Positions 26,193 to 36,018 of a stretch of 64,000 nucleotides of DNA are shown one piece after another. The stretch comes from Pollutimonas subterranea (GTDB lineage: Bacteria > Pseudomonadota > Gammaproteobacteria > Burkholderiales > Burkholderiaceae_B). How positions within the stretch are numbered: position 1 is the first letter of the stretch; every line of letters begins with the position of its first letter. The notes under the pieces are model-generated. The model was not told where the DNA came from, did no database searches, and was given only the letters and a program-made list of their open reading frames with translations. The position numbers and the translations under genes were made by a program. The DNA lies in the NCBI RefSeq assembly GCF_002849655.1, contig NZ_PDNW01000016.1, forward strand, positions 1 to 64,000. Direction: 5' to 3'.

Positions 26193-26728
26193 AAATTGCC
26201 ATACTCGATCGAGACGGGGTTATCAATCACGACAGTGATGCGTATATCAAGAGCCCGGACGAATGGATAGCCCTGCCGGGCAGCCTGGAAGCCATAGCTC
26301 GCCTTTCGCGCGCCAACTGGCGCGTGGTTATCGCCAGCAATCAGTCCGGCGTGGCGCGCGGCCTGTTCAGCATGGACGCGCTCAACGCCATCCATGCCAA
26401 GCTGCGCCGCGAACTTGCACACGTCGGCGGCAGCGTCGATGCGATTTTCATCTGCCCGCATGGGCCCGATGATGGTTGCACGTGCCGCAAGCCTAAACCG
26501 GGCATGCTGTTCGACATAGCAGGCCGCTACGATGTCGACATCAAGAACGTCCCGGCGGTAGGCGATTCGCTACGCGATGTGCAAGCTGCCGCAGCGGCCA
26601 ATTGCGCGCCCTGGCTGGTCCTCACGGGCAACGGACAGAAGACTCAACATCATCCCGACTTGCCTGCTGGCACCCAGATCAGGACGGATCTCGCCGCCGT
26701 CGTCGACGCCTGGCTTTCCGAGGAATAA
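26189..26728 (+). CDS. gmhB: D-glycero-beta-D-manno-heptose 1,7-bisphosphate 7-phosphatase
   Basis: HAD-family phosphatase of 179 residues in ADP-heptose synthesis for lipopolysaccharide inner core. The GTG start overlaps the glyS stop. HAD motif I is AILDRDGVINHDSD (D7, D9 pair), motif II in IASNQSGVARG, and a zinc-binding cysteine/histidine loop is CPHGPDDGCTCRKPKPG, typical of GmhB. Motif IV is VGDSLRDVQAA. Its position inside the glyQS-plsC run is conserved in related genera. Confidence 0.93.
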   Translation: MKIAILDRDGVINHDSDAYIKSPDEWIALPGSLEAIARLSRANWRVVIASNQSGVARGLFSMDALNAIHAKLRRELAHVGGSVDAIFICPHGPDDGCTCRKPKPGMLFDIAGRYDVDIKNVPAVGDSLRDVQAAAAANCAPWLVLTGNGQKTQHHPDLPAGTQIRTDLAAVVDAWLSEE

Positions 26729-26730
26729 AC

Positions 26731-27459
26731 ATGGCAGTACTTCGCTCAACGCTCTATCAGATTTTTCTTATCGTTACGGTCATCCCTTACGCAATTGCAT
26801 GCTTGCTGTGGGCGCCGCTGCCCCTGCATTGGCGCTACAAACTCACCATAGGCTGGCCACGCCTGGGCGTCTGGGCCGCCAAGGTCATTCTAGGCATCCG
26901 GTGGGAACTGAAAGGGGCGGAGAACTTTCCCGATGGTCCGGCCGTCATGCTCTCCAAGCACCAGTCTGCCTGGGAAACGATGTTCATCATCGGCTACATG
27001 CCGCGCGACATGTGTTTTGTGTATAAGCGGGAATTGCATCGGGTACCGTTCTTCGGCTGGGGCCTTGCCCAACTGCGCATGATACCGATAGACCGCGCAA
27101 AAGGCCGCGATGCCTTCGAGCAAGTGGTCAAGATCGGACAAGAACGCATTAATGAAGGCCGCTGGCCTATACTGTTTCCGGAGGGCACCCGCATCTTGCC
27201 CGGCAAGACGGGACGATACAAGATGGGCGGGGCATTGCTGGCCACCCGCACCAATACGCCAATTATCCCGGTTGCCCACAATGCCGGCGAGTGCTGGCCA
27301 CGCAATGCCTTCATCAAGAAGCCTGGACTAATCACCGTGTCGATCGGCCCGCTCATCGAAACCGCCGGGCTTGATGCGGAAACGGTGAACCGTAAAGTCC
27401 AGGAGTGGATTGAATCTGAAATGCGAGTACTGAATCCCGAGCGATATGGGCCTGACTGA
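26731..27459 (+). CDS. plsC: 1-acyl-sn-glycerol-3-phosphate acyltransferase
   Basis: Membrane acyltransferase of 242 residues that makes phosphatidic acid. Residues 9-30 form a hydrophobic N-terminal helix. The catalytic box reads KHQSAWET, so the usual H-x4-D has glutamate at the last position, a variant seen in related betaproteobacterial proteins. Other blocks are FGWGLAQLRMIPIDR and FPEGTRILPG with conserved substrate-binding residues. Starts three bases after gmhB at ATG 26731, with GAGGAA upstream. It overlaps the next gene by 14 bp. Confidence 0.92.
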   Translation: MAVLRSTLYQIFLIVTVIPYAIACLLWAPLPLHWRYKLTIGWPRLGVWAAKVILGIRWELKGAENFPDGPAVMLSKHQSAWETMFIIGYMPRDMCFVYKRELHRVPFFGWGLAQLRMIPIDRAKGRDAFEQVVKIGQERINEGRWPILFPEGTRILPGKTGRYKMGGALLATRTNTPIIPVAHNAGECWPRNAFIKKPGLITVSIGPLIETAGLDAETVNRKVQEWIESEMRVLNPERYGPD

Positions 27460-28315
27460 GCAACTCCCCCTCTTTTCCGACACCCCTGCTTCGACCTCGG
27501 CGCTGCAGCCTGCCCCGCTGGCAAAGACGGAACACGCTGTCACAACCGTATGTCCGCCGGCCTTGCCGCTTAACGCACGCTGGCGCGAGGTAAAGGCGGC
27601 ACAGCAGACCATCGGCTATGTGTTGCAACGGTCGCGGCGAAAAAGCATCGGGCTTACCGTCAATGATGACGGCCTGCAGGTTACCGCGCCCAATTGGGTC
27701 ACACTGGGCCAGATCGACGCAACCGTTGTCGAGAAAGCATCCTGGATACTCGGGAAGTTGCGTATCAGGCAGGCGCGCCAGCAGCACCAGGCTACTGCCG
27801 CGACCCTGTGGCAGGATGGCGGGACCATCCCTTACCTGGGCAGCCACATCGTGCTGAAGCTGGACGGCACGCAGAAAACGCCACTATTCCTGGGCGAGGC
27901 GTTTACGCCCGCCCACGGCGATGTGCTTAGTCTGGCGCTGCCCTTGGGGGCGGACCGCAACCGGATACGCGACAGCGTGCACGCCTGGCTGCAACAACAA
28001 GCCTTGGCGTGGTTTGGCGAGCGGCTTCAGCATTTCCTGGACGCCACCCAATTGAAAATCCGCCGCTGGCGGCTTTCGTCGGCTGCGACGCGCTGGGGAT
28101 CATGCAGTAGTGACGGCAATATCATGCTGAACTGGCGGCTTATTCATTTTGAACACGATATTATCGATTACGTCATTGCCCATGAGCTTGCGCATCTGCG
28201 CCAAATGAATCACAGCAAAGAGTTCTGGCGTGAAGTCGGACTGATACTGCCCGGCTTCGAGCCGGCGCGCAACGCGCTGCGGCAGCACGACCCCAGCTCA
28301 TTGCCGCTCATTTAA
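27446..28315 (+). CDS. YgjP-like (DUF45) metallopeptidase
   Basis: M48-related zinc protease-like protein of 289 residues. The active-site motif [11 protein letters not shown] is near residue 250, followed by SKEFW; the core before it ([19 protein letters not shown]) is the DUF45/YgjP signature. The N-terminal 60 residues are low complexity. The protein has no signal peptide and is probably cytoplasmic. Substrate unknown. It overlaps plsC by 14 bp, so it shares that transcript. Confidence 0.88.
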   Translation: MGLTEQLPLFSDTPASTSALQPAPLAKTEHAVTTVCPPALPLNARWREVKAAQQTIGYVLQRSRRKSIGLTVNDDGLQVTAPNWVTLGQIDATVVEKASWILGKLRIRQARQQHQATAATLWQDGGTIPYLGSHIVLKLDGTQKTPLFLGEAFTPAHGDVLSLALPLGADRNRIRDSVHAWLQQQALAWFGERLQHFLDATQLKIRRWRLSSAATRWGSCSSDGNIMLNWRLIHFEHDIIDYVIAHELAHLRQMNHSKEFWREVGLILPGFEPARNALRQHDPSSLPLI

Positions 28316-28364
28316 CACCCTTGGCCCACCCGCCATTACTCGAACAACCGTCAAGGAGACTGAG

Positions 28365-28760
28365 TTGCGTTTATTACATACCATGCTGCGTGTCGGCGAT
28401 CTGGACCGATCGCTGATGTTCTATACCGATGTACTCGGGATGAAGCTGTTGCGCCGTAAAGACTATCCCGACGGCAAATTTACGCTGGCCTTTGTGGGCT
28501 ACCAGGAAGAAAGCGAAGGCGCCGTCCTGGAATTGACCCACAATTGGGACACATCCTCCTACGACTTGGGCAATGGCTACGGACATATCGCCCTGGAAGT
28601 CGAAGACGCCTACGACGCCTGTGCCCGCATCAAGGAAAGAGGCGGCAACGTGACACGCGAAGCCGGCCCCATGAAGCATGGCCAGACTGTCATTGCCTTC
28701 GTGGAAGACCCCGACGGCTACAAGATAGAGCTTATACAGCGTAAAGAGCGGGCAGACTAA
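28365..28760 (+). CDS. gloA: Lactoylglutathione lyase (glyoxalase I)
   Basis: Converts the methylglyoxal-glutathione hemithioacetal to S-lactoylglutathione. The 131-residue protein has all four metal ligands visible: H5 ([10 protein letters not shown]), a Glu in AVLELTHN, a His in GYGHIALEV and a Glu in GYKIELIQ. The start codon is TTG at 28365 with AAGGAGAC just upstream. The stop codon overlaps by a few bases the stop of the convergent FadE-like gene, leaving no space for a terminator. Confidence 0.95.
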   Translation: MRLLHTMLRVGDLDRSLMFYTDVLGMKLLRRKDYPDGKFTLAFVGYQEESEGAVLELTHNWDTSSYDLGNGYGHIALEVEDAYDACARIKERGGNVTREAGPMKHGQTVIAFVEDPDGYKIELIQRKERAD

Positions 28761-30985
28761 GCCGCGCTTTGCGGCCGTCGAAAGTCGCCGGCCGCAAAAT
28801 CGTCAACTTCGACAACCGCAGCCACGGCCTGTTCCGCGGCCTCCAGTGCATCGGCCTGTGCTTGGGTAATCGCGCCGTTAGCATGCGCCAGCCGCCAATC
28901 CTTGAGTCCGGCGTGCCGGACGCGATCAAGCAGCGGCTGCACTTCGACCACCAGCTCAAAGGCGCGTTCCAACTGCTCGACGCTGGGGCTGTCATGGCCT
29001 TCCCACACCGCACCCACCAGCCGGTCGCGCGTATCGGATGGCTCGAGCAGCATGTTGGCGCAAAGCGCTGTCGTTTTGTCGGACGGCGGTGTAGCCCGCA
29101 TTCCCGGGGGCAGCAACAACGCGCGCAGCACCCAGCTGGCACTGCGCATGGGAAGATTGAGCAAGACATCGTCCAGCCGCTTTTCGATGGTCGCAAACGC
29201 CTGCTCGGCGCACCACTTGACGAGCGGCAGGTCGGATTCGTGCTGTCCCTCGTTTTGCCATCGCTTGAGCACGGCACTAAGCAAGTACAGTTCGGCCAGC
29301 ACATCGCCCAGGCGCGCCGACAGCATTTCCTTGCGCTTCAGCGACCCACCCAAGGTAAGTAGCGCGATTTCAGAAACCAGGGCGAAGGCCGCCGAATACC
29401 GGATCAGTCCGCGGTGATAGGGAGCTACGGCCCCCGTTCCGCGCGGGGCGGAAACGAAACGCGCGGCCGTCCATGCCATGCCGCTGGCACGCAGCGCGTT
29501 CTTGGCGCTGTGGGCCAGGTGTTTCCATATCACCGCATCGAAGGCGTCTTCACCTGCGGTCTGGTCGCTATTGCCTAGCGCCACCACTTCTTTCATCAGG
29601 TAAGGATGGGCCCGTATGGCGCCCTGGCCGAAAACGATGAGACTGCGCGTAAGGATATTGGCCCCTTCGACCGTGATCGCCACGGGCAAAGCGCGATACA
29701 AGTTGCCCAGGTAATTGCTCGGCCCGTCGATAACGGCCTTGCCCGCGTGCACGTCCATGGCATCATTCACGGACTGCCGCATGCGCTCGGTGGCATGCAG
29801 TTTCATGATGGCGGACACGACGGACGGCTTGTACCCCAGTTGCAGGCCTGAACACGTGAAACGGCGAGCCGCTTCCACCAGGTACGCGTTGCCCGCGAGA
29901 CGGCCAAGCTTTTCCTGGATGCCTTCGAACTTGCCGATGGGGATACCGAACTGCGTCCGGACGCGGGCATAAGCGCCGGAGGTATGCGCTGCAAACACGC
30001 AGGCCGCGGCAGACAAGGACGGGAGGGAGATTCCGCGTCCGGCGGCCAGTGCGCTCATGAGCATCTGCCAACCCTGGCCCGCCTGCTGCACGCCCCCGAT
30101 CAGAGCATCGATCGGCACGAATACGTCCTTGCCCTCGGTGGGGCCGTTCTGGAACGCCTGCATGGCGGGCAAGTGCCTGCGACCTATGGTGACGCCAGGC
30201 AACCCGGTGGGCACCAACGCAACTGAAATGCCCAGCTCCGGCTTGCTGCCGATAAGGCCGTCGGGATCGGACAGCTTGAACGCCAAACCCATGACCGTCG
30301 CGACGGGACTCAGGGTGATATAGCGTTTGCGCCAGTTAAGCAGTATGCCGACCGTGCTAACACCGTCGACATCGCGCCGACATATCACGCCGGTGTCGGT
30401 CATTGCCGCTGCATCGGACCCCGCTTCCGGGCTGGTCAGGCCGAAGCAGGGGATTTCTTCACCAAGGGCAAGCCGAGGCAGCCAGTACTGGCGCTGCTCT
30501 TCAGTGCCGAACTGCATAAGAAGCTCACCGGGCCCTAGCGAGTTTGGAACCATGACGGTGACACCCGCCGTGACGGACCGCACAGAGATGCGGCGAACCA
30601 CTTCGGAATGCGCATAGGCCGAAAAACCGAGACCTCCGTATTCCTTGGGGATAATCATGCCGAAAAAGCCATGCTGCTTGAGATACGCCCACACTGGTGC
30701 GGGCAGATCGCCATGCTGCCATGTGATTTCCCAATCGTTGAGCATGCGGCAGAGCTGGGCGACCGGGCCGTCCATGAAGGCTTGTTCCTCGGCGCTCAGG
30801 GCAACAGGCCTCACATTGACCAGGGTTCCCCAATCGGGCTTGCCCGAAAAGAGCTGAGCATCCCACCAGACGTCGCCCGCTTCAATCGCCTGCTGCTCAG
30901 TCGGCGACAGGGTCGGCATGCTTTCGCGCGCCTTGCGGTACAGAGGTTCGGTCAGCCACTGACGGCGCCACGCTCTCCAGTTCAT
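28757..30985 (-). CDS. fadE: Acyl-CoA dehydrogenase (FadE-like)
   Basis: Large acyl-CoA dehydrogenase of 742 residues with the FadE architecture: N-terminal helical region, acyl-CoA dehydrogenase core at about 75-490 ([26 protein letters not shown]) and a C-terminal DUF1974 region. It catalyses the first step of fatty acid beta-oxidation. The start is ATG 30985 ([11 protein letters not shown]), with AAAGGGA upstream; a longer frame to 31021 lacks support. No other beta-oxidation gene is adjacent; a fadD-like gene lies about 30 kb away. Enzyme name is by family, not by demonstrated chain length. Confidence 0.88.
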   Translation of the reverse strand: MNWRAWRRQWLTEPLYRKARESMPTLSPTEQQAIEAGDVWWDAQLFSGKPDWGTLVNVRPVALSAEEQAFMDGPVAQLCRMLNDWEITWQHGDLPAPVWAYLKQHGFFGMIIPKEYGGLGFSAYAHSEVVRRISVRSVTAGVTVMVPNSLGPGELLMQFGTEEQRQYWLPRLALGEEIPCFGLTSPEAGSDAAAMTDTGVICRRDVDGVSTVGILLNWRKRYITLSPVATVMGLAFKLSDPDGLIGSKPELGISVALVPTGLPGVTIGRRHLPAMQAFQNGPTEGKDVFVPIDALIGGVQQAGQGWQMLMSALAAGRGISLPSLSAAACVFAAHTSGAYARVRTQFGIPIGKFEGIQEKLGRLAGNAYLVEAARRFTCSGLQLGYKPSVVSAIMKLHATERMRQSVNDAMDVHAGKAVIDGPSNYLGNLYRALPVAITVEGANILTRSLIVFGQGAIRAHPYLMKEVVALGNSDQTAGEDAFDAVIWKHLAHSAKNALRASGMAWTAARFVSAPRGTGAVAPYHRGLIRYSAAFALVSEIALLTLGGSLKRKEMLSARLGDVLAELYLLSAVLKRWQNEGQHESDLPLVKWCAEQAFATIEKRLDDVLLNLPMRSASWVLRALLLPPGMRATPPSDKTTALCANMLLEPSDTRDRLVGAVWEGHDSPSVEQLERAFELVVEVQPLLDRVRHAGLKDWRLAHANGAITQAQADALEAAEQAVAAVVEVDDFAAGDFRRPQSAA

Positions 30986-31042
30986 GATGGTCCCTTTGTT
31001 GCTTGATATGATGAGCATCATTATCTCCTGAAAGCAGACGAC

Positions 31043-31573
31043 ATGAATCCGGGAAGTAATGGCCGGAAGACCATGCTGGCGCTAAAATCATCGTTTGCCC
31101 CTGCTTCCGGTTACCACGTGCCTTCTGTGCTGCCCTCTACGCCTGCCCCCACCCGCGAGTCCTGCCCGCCGGGCGCATGCACGTGCGATCGGGAAAAGCT
31201 GCTTGATGACCCCGGTAGCGACACGCGCGTCCTGATGCTCACCAAAGACCAGGAGAAAAAGCTCATTGCGCGCATCGAGACTATTTCAAGTTACGCTGAT
31301 TTGACGCACATCCAGGAGCTTATCCATAGCCAGCTTGGCGTGGTGTTGCAAATCATCCCCAGTGTCCATGGCGTGCGCACGGTGCGCGGCTTGACCATAC
31401 AATTGGCCCCCCGCCCGGGCCTTTGCAGGAAAACGCGCCAGTCCGTACCCGCCGCCATCCGCAGGTGCCTCGAGCAGAATCCACAGATTGTCTACGCCCT
31501 GCTCGATGCGCACGATCTTCTTGGGCCCCGCATCGGCCATGAGCTGCCTGTGCCGGACAACCGAACCGGGTAA
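31043..31573 (+). CDS. Conserved hypothetical protein with N-terminal cysteine cluster
   Basis: 176 residues with no membrane segment. The N-terminal 50 residues are low in complexity and proline/serine-rich, ending in CPPGACTCDREKLL, where four cysteines could bind metal. The remainder (about 60-165) is a compact alpha/beta-looking part with QEKKLIARIETISSYADL and GVRTVRGLTIQLAPRPGLC. I recognise it only as a betaproteobacterial conserved hypothetical and give no function. It is divergent from fadE (57 bp between starts) and followed by the glutaredoxin-like gene. It might start at a later Met; the ATG at 31043 is the first. Confidence 0.7.
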   Translation: MNPGSNGRKTMLALKSSFAPASGYHVPSVLPSTPAPTRESCPPGACTCDREKLLDDPGSDTRVLMLTKDQEKKLIARIETISSYADLTHIQELIHSQLGVVLQIIPSVHGVRTVRGLTIQLAPRPGLCRKTRQSVPAAIRRCLEQNPQIVYALLDAHDLLGPRIGHELPVPDNRTG

Positions 31574-31614
31574 ACTTACCGGCTTTCCTTCCTGCAAGTG
31601 TCGAGATTACCCTT

Positions 31615-31986
31615 ATGTTGATAAAAGCCCTGCGTGTCGGTCTTGGCCAAATGATCGTGCTTGGCGATGCCGTCACGCGCCCACGTCCACAACGGCGTTC
31701 CGCCGAAGGCCAGGCCACGGTCGTCAAAGAGGCGGCCGGGCTATCGCTTTATCAGTTTCACGCCTGCCCATTCTGCGTCAAGACACGCCGCGCCCTGCAT
31801 CGTCTTAATGTACCGGTCACACTACATAACGCAAAGGCGAGCCCCATGCGCGAGCGTTTGCTTGAGGGTGGGGGCAAGATCAAGGTCCCGTGCCTGCATA
31901 TCGAGGAAGCGGGACAGTCCCGTTGGCTATACGAGTCGAACGAAATCATTGCCTACCTCGAGCAGCGCTTCGCCAGCGTTGCGTGA
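31615..31986 (+). CDS. Glutaredoxin-like / GST N-terminal-domain protein
   Basis: 123-residue thioredoxin-fold protein. The active site CPFC is in LYQFHACPFCVKTRRALHRLNV, followed by a cis-proline in KVPCLHIE, and a C-terminal ESNEIIAYLEQRF that binds glutathione. The N-terminal 35 residues are basic and may be a leader or an artefact of start choice; the core begins near residue 40. It stops one base before the stop of the convergent XRE regulator. Oxidoreductase activity with glutathione is the likely role. Confidence 0.85.
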   Translation: MLIKALRVGLGQMIVLGDAVTRPRPQRRSAEGQATVVKEAAGLSLYQFHACPFCVKTRRALHRLNVPVTLHNAKASPMRERLLEGGGKIKVPCLHIEEAGQSRWLYESNEIIAYLEQRFASVA

Positions 31987-32784
31987 TTACGCAGGCCTGG
32001 ACATCAATCGGTTCAGGATCGCGACCGCTGCCGCGTCGGCCGGCAAGAATGTTTCCATGGCCAGCTCGGACAAGGTCACATCCAGCGGCGTGCCAAAGAC
32101 CATGGTCGCGCTCAGCAACGATAGCGCTCCCTCTGCGGTCTGCAGCCGCAAGGGCACGGCAATTGGGCTTTGGGCCTGCGGCTGCGCAGCATTAAGCGGC
32201 GGTAGGCGATAGGACAAGAGTTCATCCAGCAGCACCAGCAGAACGGGATCGGCTGTCTGGTCGTATTGGAGGCGCAAACGTTGCAGCAGGTGGGTGCGCC
32301 ATTCGTTCAAATTCAAGATCCTGGGGGCGAGACCCTCGGGATGCAGGCTCAGGCGCAGCACATTTACCGGCGGCTCCAGCAAATGCGCGGCGACACCGGC
32401 CAGCAAAGGCGTTACGGCGCCATTGGCCAAAACCAGTGTCCAATGCCTATCAATGGCCAATGCCGGAAAAGGCTCATGCGCCTTCAAGATGCTTGAAATA
32501 GCTGCTCTTGCGTCATGCATGGCGCTGTCAGTCAAGGCGTGTTCGGCGAAATGAGGGGCGTAGCCCGCCGCAAGCAATAAAACATTGCGCTGGCGCAAAG
32601 GGACATCGAGCTGCTCGAGAAGCCGCAGCAGCATGTCGCGGCTGGGCCGGGAGCGTCCGGTTTCAATGAAGCTCAGGTGTCGGGCCGATATCTCGGCCTC
32701 GCAGGCCAGGTCCAGCTGGCTCAGTCGACGGCGCTGTCGCCATTCGCGCAAATATTCACCGACAGTTGGATTGATGTGTGCCAT
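31987..32784 (-). CDS. XRE-family regulator with MmyB-like ligand domain
   Basis: 265-residue transcription factor. Residues 1-70 hold a Cro/XRE helix-turn-helix (GEYLREWRQRRRLSQLDLACEAEISARHLS, with FIETGRSRPSRDML). The rest is an MmyB-type ligand-binding domain, with VLRLSLHPEGLAPRI typical of the family, thought to sense fatty acids or other small molecules. Start at ATG 32784. It is divergent from the monooxygenase gene at 32908, with 123 bp between starts, a typical regulator-target layout. Autoregulation and control of that neighbour are inferred. Confidence 0.85.
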   Translation of the reverse strand: MAHINPTVGEYLREWRQRRRLSQLDLACEAEISARHLSFIETGRSRPSRDMLLRLLEQLDVPLRQRNVLLLAAGYAPHFAEHALTDSAMHDARAAISSILKAHEPFPALAIDRHWTLVLANGAVTPLLAGVAAHLLEPPVNVLRLSLHPEGLAPRILNLNEWRTHLLQRLRLQYDQTADPVLLVLLDELLSYRLPPLNAAQPQAQSPIAVPLRLQTAEGALSLLSATMVFGTPLDVTLSELAMETFLPADAAAVAILNRLMSRPA

Positions 32785-32907
32785 GCCTGGACAATACCGA
32801 GATCGTGTGACGGCGTCCATTACCTTGGAGGTAATCGACGCCACGAGGTCTATCCGGCATAGTGTCCTGACGAATTCCCATCGGGGAAACAAGCTAAGGA
32901 CCTACCC

Positions 32908-33273
32908 ATGAACCCGCATCCAAGCATTCCTGTTTACTCCATAGGCCATGAAAACCGGCACGACGTGACCTACGTGATCATTTTCACGCTTTTGCCGGGC
33001 AAGGAAGAGACATTCCTGAGTTTGATCGAACCTGTTCTGAATGCCATGCGCAATGAGTCCACATTCCGCAATGCAGTTCTGCACCGCGACCCCTTGAAGC
33101 CAAATCGGTTCATGCTGTATGAATCATGGTCAGATGCCAACGATGTGATCAACACTCAAATTCACCGCGATTACCGCCAGGATTTCTGGGCGGGCTTGCC
33201 CGGACTGCTGGAAAACGACAGGGATATCCAAACCTGGACGCCCATACGCGGCGACTTTGCCCTTGTCCATTAA
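32908..33273 (+). CDS. Antibiotic biosynthesis monooxygenase (ABM/YgiN-like) domain protein
   Basis: 121-residue dimeric alpha-beta barrel protein. The pattern VIIFTLLPGKEETFLSLIEPVLNAMRNE and NRFMLYESWSDAN matches ABM family members such as YgiN-type quinol monooxygenases. AAGGA precedes ATG 32908 by seven bases. It has no signal peptide. Its likely regulator is the divergent XRE-MmyB gene. Substrate unknown; a detoxification role for quinones is a family-based guess. Confidence 0.82.
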   Translation: MNPHPSIPVYSIGHENRHDVTYVIIFTLLPGKEETFLSLIEPVLNAMRNESTFRNAVLHRDPLKPNRFMLYESWSDANDVINTQIHRDYRQDFWAGLPGLLENDRDIQTWTPIRGDFALVH

Positions 33274-33379
33274 CGTGGAGCAAATGTCTTGCGGTAGACG
33301 ATGAAGCCAGCCGCGGCCGACACCGGCTGTCTTCCGTTTTCCTTACAATGTAGGTAGTCCAGACAACCAAATCCTAGCC

Positions 33380-34369
33380 GTGGAAGACATCGTCCAGCTA
33401 CGTCCAGAAGGTCTGTATTGCCCCGCCGGCGATTTCCATATTGACCCGTGGCGGCCGGTAGCGCGTGCAGTCATTACGCACGGACATGGCGACCACGCGA
33501 GAGTCGGAATGGGCGAATACTACACGACCCGTGCCGGCCTGCCTATCCTGCAGTGGCGACTGCAGGACCAGGTATTTCATCCCTACGAGTACGGCGAGGC
33601 GTTCCGGCTGGGCCATGCGCAAGTATCGCTGCACCCTGCAGGCCATGTGCTGGGATCGGCGCAGGTCCGCATAGAGGTCAACGGCGTCACATGGGTGATT
33701 TCCGGCGACTATAAGCGCCAGCCCGATCCCACGTGCGCGTCGTTCGAAGTGGTGCCGTGCGATACCTTCATCACCGAATCCACCTTTGGCCTGCCCATTT
33801 ATCGCTGGCCCGATACCGCTCTTGTTGCACGGGACATCGTGCAATGGCGAGACCACTGCGCGGCGCGTGGGCAGACCGCCATCTTGTTTTGCTATGCCTT
33901 GGGAAAGGCTCAACGCGTGCTGGCCGAGATCATGGCGCATACCGACAGGCCGGTGCTGTTGCATGGCGCCATGGCGGCCGGCGTAGACATCTATCGGCGC
34001 GCCGGCATTCCAATGATACCCACCCGTCTCATCAGCGAAATGCCGGCAGGATCGGATTACGCCGGCGAACTGGTAGTGGCCCCGCCCTCGGCGGCGGGCA
34101 GTCCATGGCTGCGGCGCTTTCGAAATGCGCAACAGGGTTTTGCCTCGGGCTGGATGCATGTGCGCGGCAACCGGCGGCGGCGCAATATGGATCGTGGCTT
34201 CGTCATTTCCGATCACGCCGACTGGCCGGACTTGATGAGCACCATCAGTGCAACGGGAGCAAGCCGGGTCATCGTCACGCATGGCGATACGCATGCATTG
34301 GTGCGCGCTCTCAAGGAAGACGGTATCGCCGCTGAAACGCTGACGACCCAATTTGGCGAGGACGACTGA
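33380..34369 (+). CDS. DNA-ligase-associated exonuclease (MBL-fold)
   Basis: Metallo-beta-lactamase-fold nuclease of 329 residues of the CPSF-like kind found beside ATP-dependent DNA ligases. Metal ligands are in AVITHGHGDHARVG; further metal histidines are HPAGHVLGSA and VISDHADWPDL, and SGDYKR holds the conserved aspartate. The start is GTG 33380. The ligase gene begins eight bases after the stop, so they are one operon. The family forms part of a bacterial DNA-repair cassette (exonuclease, ligase, Lhr-type helicase, phosphoesterase); only two are here. Confidence 0.85.
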   Translation: MEDIVQLRPEGLYCPAGDFHIDPWRPVARAVITHGHGDHARVGMGEYYTTRAGLPILQWRLQDQVFHPYEYGEAFRLGHAQVSLHPAGHVLGSAQVRIEVNGVTWVISGDYKRQPDPTCASFEVVPCDTFITESTFGLPIYRWPDTALVARDIVQWRDHCAARGQTAILFCYALGKAQRVLAEIMAHTDRPVLLHGAMAAGVDIYRRAGIPMIPTRLISEMPAGSDYAGELVVAPPSAAGSPWLRRFRNAQQGFASGWMHVRGNRRRRNMDRGFVISDHADWPDLMSTISATGASRVIVTHGDTHALVRALKEDGIAAETLTTQFGEDD

Positions 34370-34376
34370 AACAGAC

Positions 34377-35984
34377 ATGGAACGCTTCGCCCTTCTTTAC
34401 CAGGAATTGGACCGCAGTACGGCAACGTTGGACAAACGCGCCGCCCTGCTGACTTACTTTCGCGATGCACCACCGCGCGACGCTGCATGGGCCCTTTATC
34501 TGCTATCGGGTGGAAAGATCACCAGCGCCAAGCGCAAAATCGCCACCACCCCGGAACTGCGCGCATGGATTGCCGAGGCAGCGAACATGCCCGACTGGCT
34601 GGTGCAGGAAAGCTACGGCCATGTCGGCGACCTGGCCGAGACCCTGGCCCTGCTGATGCCGGATCCCGATCACGCCATGGAAGATATTCCCTTGGCGGAC
34701 TGGATCGAACTCCGGCTCCTGCCGGTGGCCAATGGGGCGCCCGAAGACAGGCGGGATGCCATCCTGCAGGCTTGGCGGGGGCTGCCCCTGGACCAGAGAC
34801 TGGTGTTCAACAAGCTGTTGACCGGTTCCTTGCGTGTCGGCGTCTCCAAGCGATTGGTTCAACAGGCGCTCGCCGAACTTTCAGGAATAGACATTGCGCG
34901 CATTGCGCAGCGCATGCTCGGCGCATGGCTGCCTTCGCCCGCCTTCCTGCGGGACTTATTGTCCACGGACATATTGCCCACCGACAGCCAGCAGCCCTAT
35001 CCCTTCTTCCTGGCGTCACCGCTTGAGGGCGATCCCGGGATGCTCGGCAACATCGGAGACTGGCTGCTCGAATGGAAATGGGATGGCATCCGCCTGCAAG
35101 TGATCAAGCGCCGGGGTGGCGTCGCGCTCTGGTCGCGGGGCGAGGAACGCCTCGACGGGCGCTTCCCCGAAATCGAGGCCGCTGCAGCGAGGCTTCCCCA
35201 GGACTGTGTGCTGGATGGCGAGTTGCTGGCATGGCGCGCGGATGACGGTGCCCCGTTGCCCTTCTCCGCCTTGCAAACCCGCATCCAGCGGCTCAAGCCG
35301 GGACCAAAAATCCTGAAAGAAACGCCCGTACAAGTTCTGGCTTACGACCTGCTCGAATGCAACGGGAAAGACCTGCGATCGCTTCCACAGCTCGAACGCC
35401 GCCGCGCACTCGAATCACTGCTCGCGCAAAGCCCGCCGGATTCGCCCCTGCGCGTCTCGCCCCGAATCGATGCCGGCGACTGGGATGAGGCCGGCCTGCT
35501 GCGCGCCGGCGTGCGGGAACGCGGCGTGGAAGGCTTGATGCTCAAGCGCCTGACGGCAAGCTACCAGGCCGGGCGACGCCGCGGCGACTGGTGGAAATGG
35601 AAAATCGATCCGCTCACCATAGACGCCGTCCTGCTGTATGCGCAGCCAGGACACGGACGACGCAGTACGCTATATACCGACTATACGTTCGGACTGTGGA
35701 CAGGGGAAACCTTGACACCCATCGCCAAGGCTTATTCCGGCCTCAGCGACAAAGAGATACTTGAACTGGACAAGTGGATCCGGGCAAATACCATAGACCG
35801 CTACGGGCCCGTCCGGTCTGTCGAACCGCAACACGTTTTCGAGCTGGCGTTCGAAGCGGTCAATCTATCCAAGCGGCACAAGTCCGGTATTGCCGTCCGC
35901 TTTCCCCGCATACTGCGCTGGCGACTGGACAAGCCGGTTGCTGAAGCGGACCGGCTGGAAACATTGCAAGCACTGGCAAAGTAG
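34377..35984 (+). CDS. ATP-dependent DNA ligase
   Basis: Ligase of 535 residues. The AMP-accepting lysine is K234 in EWKWDGIR (motif I), followed by the SRGEE-like motif Ia, LDGELLAW and motif IV/V parts (VEGLMLKR, WWKWKID). The N-terminal DNA-binding domain covers residues 1-200, the C-terminal OB-fold about 410-530. The long domain order and its associated MBL nuclease place it in the ligase-associated cassette rather than LigD-type end joining. It is preceded by no Ku gene. I start at ATG 34377; a shorter upstream extension is not needed. Confidence 0.9.
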   Translation: MERFALLYQELDRSTATLDKRAALLTYFRDAPPRDAAWALYLLSGGKITSAKRKIATTPELRAWIAEAANMPDWLVQESYGHVGDLAETLALLMPDPDHAMEDIPLADWIELRLLPVANGAPEDRRDAILQAWRGLPLDQRLVFNKLLTGSLRVGVSKRLVQQALAELSGIDIARIAQRMLGAWLPSPAFLRDLLSTDILPTDSQQPYPFFLASPLEGDPGMLGNIGDWLLEWKWDGIRLQVIKRRGGVALWSRGEERLDGRFPEIEAAAARLPQDCVLDGELLAWRADDGAPLPFSALQTRIQRLKPGPKILKETPVQVLAYDLLECNGKDLRSLPQLERRRALESLLAQSPPDSPLRVSPRIDAGDWDEAGLLRAGVRERGVEGLMLKRLTASYQAGRRRGDWWKWKIDPLTIDAVLLYAQPGHGRRSTLYTDYTFGLWTGETLTPIAKAYSGLSDKEILELDKWIRANTIDRYGPVRSVEPQHVFELAFEAVNLSKRHKSGIAVRFPRILRWRLDKPVAEADRLETLQALAK

Positions 35985-36018
35985 GACTTGGTGCGCTGTT
36001 TGGCGTTCTTTGTGCGGA

